Below are positions 60,148 through 64,000 of a stretch of DNA of 64,000 bases, piece by piece; the first letter of the stretch is position 1, and each line of letters begins with the position of its first letter. The DNA lies in assembly GCA_028866775.1 (NCBI GenBank), contig JAGWHK010000001.1, positions 232,007 to 296,006 on the forward strand, read 5' to 3'. Source of the stretch: Microcaldota archaeon (GTDB lineage Archaea > Micrarchaeota > Micrarchaeia > Micrarchaeales > Micrarchaeaceae). The position numbers and the translations under genes are program-made. The notes under the pieces are model-generated. The model was given only the letters and a program-made list of their open reading frames with translations. It did no database searches and was not told the origin of the DNA.

Positions 60148-60474
60148 CTACCTTCCTTTTCGTCCAGTCGCCAGGACAATCAGGAGGTCTTGGTTGTCAC
60201 CGGCAGCCGATCCGACCCTCTTTTCAATGCCGCATTTCTTGCAGCGGTAGGTTATGACAAACTCCCCACCATGGTATACTGATGACACGGCTTCCATCTT
60301 GCCGCCGCAATTCGAGGATCTATCCCCGGGATTGGTGTCCACGTGCTTGCTGGCCAGGCAGTTTGGGCAGTGGTCGGTGTAGCCTGTGCCCTTCACCCTT
60401 GTACCGCACCATTCGCAGGTGAAGTCCTCTCTGTTCCTTTGAAACCTTTTGCCAGCCAATGAAATCAGGTTCAC
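60148..60474 (-). CDS. RNHCP zinc-finger protein
   Basis: Follows the RNHCP domain order: RFQRNREDFTCEWCG, then a DHCPNCLASKHVDTNPGDR core, then YRCKKCGIEKR. Four Cys pairs likely bind two zinc ions. Function unknown in general. Overlaps the GNAT gene end by 4 bases (ATGA), so translated together. Confidence 0.82.
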   Translation of the reverse strand: MNLISLAGKRFQRNREDFTCEWCGTRVKGTGYTDHCPNCLASKHVDTNPGDRSSNCGGKMEAVSSVYHGGEFVITYRCKKCGIEKRVGSAAGDNQDLLIVLATGRKGR

Positions 60475-60938
60475 AGATCTTTAGACAGGACAAACGAGTC
60501 TTCCCTGTCCCAGAGCCTCTTGATGTATCCGCATCTCACGAACCCGTTCTTTATATGATATTTGTACGCGACCTTGTTGTCCACGTCGCAGTCGCTGAGC
60601 ACCTTCTTTAGCCCCATTTCCCTTGCAATCTCTATCCTACGCTCCATCTGAGCTGATCCTATTCCTTCTTTGCGGTATTCAGGCTTGACGTAAGAGGCGA
60701 GGAGGTGCATGTAGTTCCACACGATTCCAAAGAACGCATAACCTATGATTTTTCCATTGACTTCTGTAACCAGAGCATGTCTATTCTTTATCGCGTATCT
60801 TGTATATTTGGCGTCTGCATGGGTGTTCTTCCCCGACCATTCGGGCCATGCCTCCCTGCCCAGCTTGAGAATCGTCCTGGTATCACTAGGTTTTGCATAC
60901 CGGATTATATAGCGTGTATTCGTGTGATTTGCAGTCAT
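60471..60938 (-). CDS. GNAT family N-acetyltransferase
   Basis: Acetyl-CoA binding motif A is YVKPEYRKEGIGSAQMERRI. The rest follows the fold: GKIIGYAFFGIVWNYMHLLASYV, LKKVLSDCDVDNKVAYKYHIKNGFVRCG. 155 residues. Substrate not predictable. Upstream partner of the RNHCP gene in the operon. Confidence 0.85.
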   Translation of the reverse strand: MTANHTNTRYIIRYAKPSDTRTILKLGREAWPEWSGKNTHADAKYTRYAIKNRHALVTEVNGKIIGYAFFGIVWNYMHLLASYVKPEYRKEGIGSAQMERRIEIAREMGLKKVLSDCDVDNKVAYKYHIKNGFVRCGYIKRLWDREDSFVLSKDL

Positions 60939-60981
60939 CCCATCGTTTTTGATTCTCTCAAACGATTTATATGTCTTTCAC

Positions 60982-61926
60982 TTATGCCTTTACGAATTCG
61001 GTGAGCTCGTACCTTAGCATTCGGTCGTAGAAGAACTTTCCGACGTCGAGGGTCCTCTTCACGCCCGCATCCTCGTTGATCTCTATTATTACTCCATGCT
61101 CTTTGTGGTAACCTCTTGCTATCCCCAATTCCACATTGCGCATCAGAGTGCGCTCCCTCTCATTTAGTTCGGGACCGAAGTTGAGTCTCAGTGAGACCTC
61201 ATCGTGGAGATCGTCAGTCGGCATCTGGGGCTGCGTGCTTATCTTCTGGCCTTTTGAGGCATTTGCCCTTCCAATGCGGGCGCTAAGCCATTTGTCGTAG
61301 TTCTCGAATGCGCCCTCTGCCTTTATTACATCCCTGTATAGTTCTATCTTCTCGTCGTTCATCTTTGCTGTGACAGTGGGACCCATGGGCAATTCAACCT
61401 GCAGTACCTTTGAGAGACCGGCGTATTGGTACCCCTTCAGCTCAGATGCCAGGAAAGGCACCGCCTCACCGTTGCCTATGAAGAATTTCAGCCTTGGCTC
61501 GCTGTTGAACTCACCAGCTTGCCTATCATGAAAGTAGAGGGCGACTACAAAATCCAGGAGTCTGTGGTTATATATGGTCTCCTTACCATTTATGAATTTT
61601 GGATATCCTTCATCAAGGAACACCTCCACTGGGTTTTTGACGTTCAGCATTATTGTGCCGAGGTGGCTGTCCTTGACGGCTTGCTCTGTTACGGGGAAGG
61701 TCGTCTTAGGAGTTATTATACCAACGTTGACTGTCTTGATCAAGAGGTAGTCGTAGAGGTCATTCGTGGGGCTCAGTGCCTTCACAGCGACGAGTTCCCC
61801 TTCATGTGTCCTCAACCTCTCCTGGAACCCGCGCAGCTTGGGCTCTAGGAGCTCGTGTATCTTGGACTTTCCTGACTTCTTTGCTTCTGCCGCCAATTCG
61901 TCCCAGCTTCCTGACCTTGTTGCCAT
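60982..61926 (-). CDS. Hypothetical protein, 314 aa
   Basis: Soluble, no cysteine-rich motif. It has a helical start (ELAAEAKKSGKSKIHELLEPKLRGFQERLRTHE), a beta-rich middle (NVGIITPKTTFPVTEQAV, LGTIMLNVKNPVEVFLDEGYPKF) and an acidic-tail-like end. A region with QPQMPTDDLHDEVSLRLNFGPEL precedes ERTLMRNVELGIARGYHKEHGVIIEINEDAG. Not recognised. Divergent from the 23S leader. Confidence 0.6.
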   Translation of the reverse strand: MATRSGSWDELAAEAKKSGKSKIHELLEPKLRGFQERLRTHEGELVAVKALSPTNDLYDYLLIKTVNVGIITPKTTFPVTEQAVKDSHLGTIMLNVKNPVEVFLDEGYPKFINGKETIYNHRLLDFVVALYFHDRQAGEFNSEPRLKFFIGNGEAVPFLASELKGYQYAGLSKVLQVELPMGPTVTAKMNDEKIELYRDVIKAEGAFENYDKWLSARIGRANASKGQKISTQPQMPTDDLHDEVSLRLNFGPELNERERTLMRNVELGIARGYHKEHGVIIEINEDAGVKRTLDVGKFFYDRMLRYELTEFVKA

Positions 61927-61996
61927 GATATAGGGAATCCCGCTTCCAGATATTTATAGCTGCCTGTGGCTTTTCTTGCTCTGGAAGGGTAGCAAG

Positions 61997-62028
61997 CTAT
62001 ATATACCTTCTGGGGCAAACTTATAGTC
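61997..62028 (+). promoter_or_regulatory. Promoter of the 23S rRNA gene
   Basis: CTATATATA at 61997-62005 is a strong TATA element, with an expected start near 62025. The following leader to ~62184 contains an ACGTAGACTTTCTAGTCTACTG-type hairpin (GTAGAC...GTCTAC near 62106-62124), possibly part of processing. Confidence 0.55.
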
Positions 62029-62184
62029 GGTGCTGAAATGACCGCAGAGCTTGAATAGGCTCACGCATTCTAGACAGTGTTTTCGACACCGGACGAAAAA
62101 TGCTACGTAGACTTTCTAGTCTACTGCGTCATTTACCGTGAAGTCGCGTGTTTCGCGATGGATTTTGAGGAGAAGAGGTTATGA
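62029..62184 (+). ncRNA. 23S rRNA 5' leader (pre-rRNA)
   Basis: Transcribed leader, about 155 bases. Includes a GTAGAC-TTTCTA-GTCTAC hairpin (62107-62124) and AAGTCGCG/CGCGATGG-like complementary words. A bulge-helix-bulge processing stem would pair with the 3' side, which is outside the window. Confidence 0.5.
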
Positions 62185-64000
62185 AGTACATATTCATGCC
62201 ACCTAGAGGATGGCTAGGCTATAGCAGCTGTGAAGGTCGTGGCAAGCTGCGATAAGCCCCGGGGAGCCGCAAGTCAGGTATTGAACCGGGGATCACCTAA
62301 TGTGCCGAGAGGCACGCACACGCGGCGAACTGAAAAATCTTAGTAGCCGCAGGAAAAGAAAGCGAAAGCGATTCCGTTAGTAAAGCGATTGAAACCGGAA
62401 GAGGGCAACCTGAATCCCCATTTGCAAAAATGGCGGAGATGTGGGACAGTAGCATCCCAATCACGAGTCGAGCGTTCTGGAAAGAACGGCCATAGAGAGT
62501 GACAGCCTCGTAGATTAAGTGAGAGGGAGTAGCTGTGAAGGAGTAGTTCTGGTTGATTATCCAGAGCGAAGACGGGGGCATTAAACCCCAACCCTAAATA
62601 TTGGCTATAGACCGATAGTGGACAAGTAGCGCGAGCGAAAGCTGAAAAGAACCCATACCTATGGGATTGAAAAGATCTGAAACTAGGTGGCGACATGAAG
62701 GTAAGGCGTTAAAGTGATGATGCATGCAGAAGCTGAAGCACGAAAGTGCCATGCGATGCGTGAGTAACAGCGTTTTACCATTCTTCTTGAAGCAAGAGCC
62801 AGGGAGTGTATTTGAGTGGCGAGCCGCGCAAGCGGCGTAGCGAAAGCGAGGGCGCGCAACATGTGAGGCGCATGGTATGAAAATGCCAAAGTCACTTTTT
62901 TACGACCCGAAGCCGTTGTGAACTACGCGAGACTAGGGCGAAGCTAGGCTAAAGCCTGGTGGAGGCCCGCAACCTGTCATGGCATGTCCTGTTGGGTGAG
63001 TTTCGGGTAGCGGCGATATACCATTCGAACACGGCAATAGCGGGTCCCCTCTGAAGTATCTTTAGGATAGCTCCGGGCGAGTTTGCATGTGCGGTAGAGC
63101 TACCGATCAATTGGGGCGGAGTCGAAAGGCTCCACCAATTTGTCAAACTCCGAATGCATATGCTGCGTAGACCCCGGGAGTCGGCGAGGTTGGGTAAGCC
63201 AGCCCCGCGAGACTGCAAAGATAGTGAATGTGGTTAAGGTCCCAAAGTTCTGATTGAGTGTCTTAAAGGCTGAACATGACACAGACAGCCGGGAGGTAGG
63301 CTCAGAAGCAGCCACCCTTTAAAAAACGCGTAATAGCGTACCGGTAGAGCCATGTTTGGCTGAAGATATACGGGGCTAAATCAGGCACCGAGACCACATC
63401 GTGCGATAAGCACGGGTAAGAGGGCATGTGGCACGGCAAGAAGTAAGTTCGAGAGGACTTATGGACCGTGCTATAGGGAAAATCCTGGTATCAGTAACAT
63501 CATATATGGGTGAGAATCCCATACACCGGAAGCACAAGGTTTTCTTCGCGACGCTCGTCAGCGGAGAGTTAGTCGATCCTAAGTGCAATGCTAATCACAA
63601 TTGCACAAAAGGGAAGCTGGTTAATATTCCAGCACTTGGGATGTAGGCGTGGCAACACAAGGTGGATTTCTGACGGTTGGGGATAGGTTCGAAAGAAAGT
63701 GCAAAGGGCTGCGGAGTCTCGTTATGAGGAGAAGCAGCTAAATGAACTAATGAACTGAATTCCTGACCCAGTGAAAAGGGAATCCGCAACGATCAGTCTA
63801 AACCGTACCTAGAACCATTAGAGGTGCTGCTGGCTGAAAAGGCCAAGGTGTGACGGAATAACCAATCTTAGGGAAATCGGCAAAATAGTGGCGTAAGTTT
63901 TCGAGAAGCCATGTCTGCGTATAGGATATGCAGATATCATTGACTAGGGGACAGCAACTGTTTATCAAAAACACAACTCACCGCAAAGCGGAAACGCTAA
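62185..64000 (+). rRNA. rrl: 23S ribosomal RNA, 5' part (truncated by window end)
   Basis: Recognised by universally conserved stretches: AAGCTGCGATAAGCCCCGG near the 5' end, GATCTGAAACTAGG, the GTPase-associated region around 63308-63400 (GAAGCAGCCACC, GCGTAATAGC, GGGCTAAATCAGGCACCGA), and CTGTTTATCAAAAACAC near 63958. The window end corresponds to about E. coli position 1790, so roughly 60 percent is present. Mature 5' end placed by comparison with ATGCC/AGGATGGCT. No intron is evident here. No 16S or tRNA gene precedes it. Confidence 0.95.

Noticed and set aside
62297-63789. Several minus- and plus-strand frames inside the 23S gene
   Set aside because: The DNA matches conserved rRNA blocks; short frames are expected by chance.
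63921-63941. GTATAGGATATGC in the 23S gene, identical to 13 bases of the PadR operator-like sites
   Set aside because: It is part of an rRNA hairpin (CTGCGTAT...ATGCAG) and lacks the other half of the palindrome; probably coincidence.
1-64000. CRISPR arrays, insertion sequences and prophage genes
   Set aside because: No regularly spaced repeats, transposase motifs or phage structural genes were seen anywhere in the window.

Overview
The window is archaeal chromosome. It carries archaeal-only or archaeal/eukaryal-type information genes (Rpo7, Spt4, fibrillarin, L7Ae, S8e, S24e, S27ae, S28e, L24e, aIF5A, SRP54, a TBP repeat, GluRS of the archaeal type, Dph6, EndoQ). Promoters are TATA boxes about 25 bases upstream of starts, and SD sites are often GGTGA. 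FtsZ1/FtsZ2/SepF division genes, QSAMEY-type class III signal peptides on surface proteins, and a proton-pumping Nuo module together resemble acidophilic Micrarchaeota (ARMAN-type, DPANN). That taxonomic call is an inference from gene content. No CRISPR array, transposase or prophage was seen.

Layout. 0-10.6 kb: a glycosylase, then a surface/signalling locus: a secreted adhesin-like protein, a pilin-like protein co-operonic with a response regulator whose output domain looks like a degenerate GGDEF, two tandem pilin-like proteins with glycine-rich domains resembling the ALK/LTK type, and a soluble GAF/PAS histidine kinase. 10.6-18.4 kb: fibrillarin, GluRS, FKBP, a methyltransferase, ArgH, PurC. 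18.4-26.4 kb: Spt4-Rpo7-PIN, SepF, a CheD-like protein, TrmJ-like methyltransferase, CPBP protease, S27ae-S24e-aIF5A, an M28 peptidase operon and a structured non-coding stretch. 26.5-28.7 kb: tandem ftsZ genes separated by a hairpin-plus-U-tract terminator.

28.9-38.7 kb: ArgF, S8e, an L7Ae-S28e-L24e operon, surface proteins and homoserine dehydrogenase. 38.7-45.5 kb: nuoHIJKLMN, the membrane arm of complex I plus NuoI. 45.5-53.2 kb: geranylgeranyl reductase (archaeal lipid saturation) divergent from a single-repeat TBP, a glycosyltransferase, SRP54, Nudix, divergent EndoQ and Nth, Dph6 and tRNA-Val. 53.3-58.3 kb: two small AT-richer genes, then a PadR-regulated module. An identical 17-base operator-like palindrome lies upstream of an ABC exporter and upstream of a LUD operon, and a variant lies upstream of padR itself. 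58.3-62 kb: a third glycine-rich pilin-like protein, tRNA-Ala, RNHCP/GNAT genes and an unknown protein. 62.2 kb to the end: the 5' part of 23S rRNA with its own promoter and no 16S gene upstream.

The most noteworthy items are the glycine-rich pilin-like proteins linked to a two-component system, the one-repeat TBP without a normal start codon and with a palindrome in its promoter, the PadR regulon, the CheD-like protein without visible chemotaxis genes, and the detached 23S gene. All functional calls are from reading motifs by eye; no database search was run.
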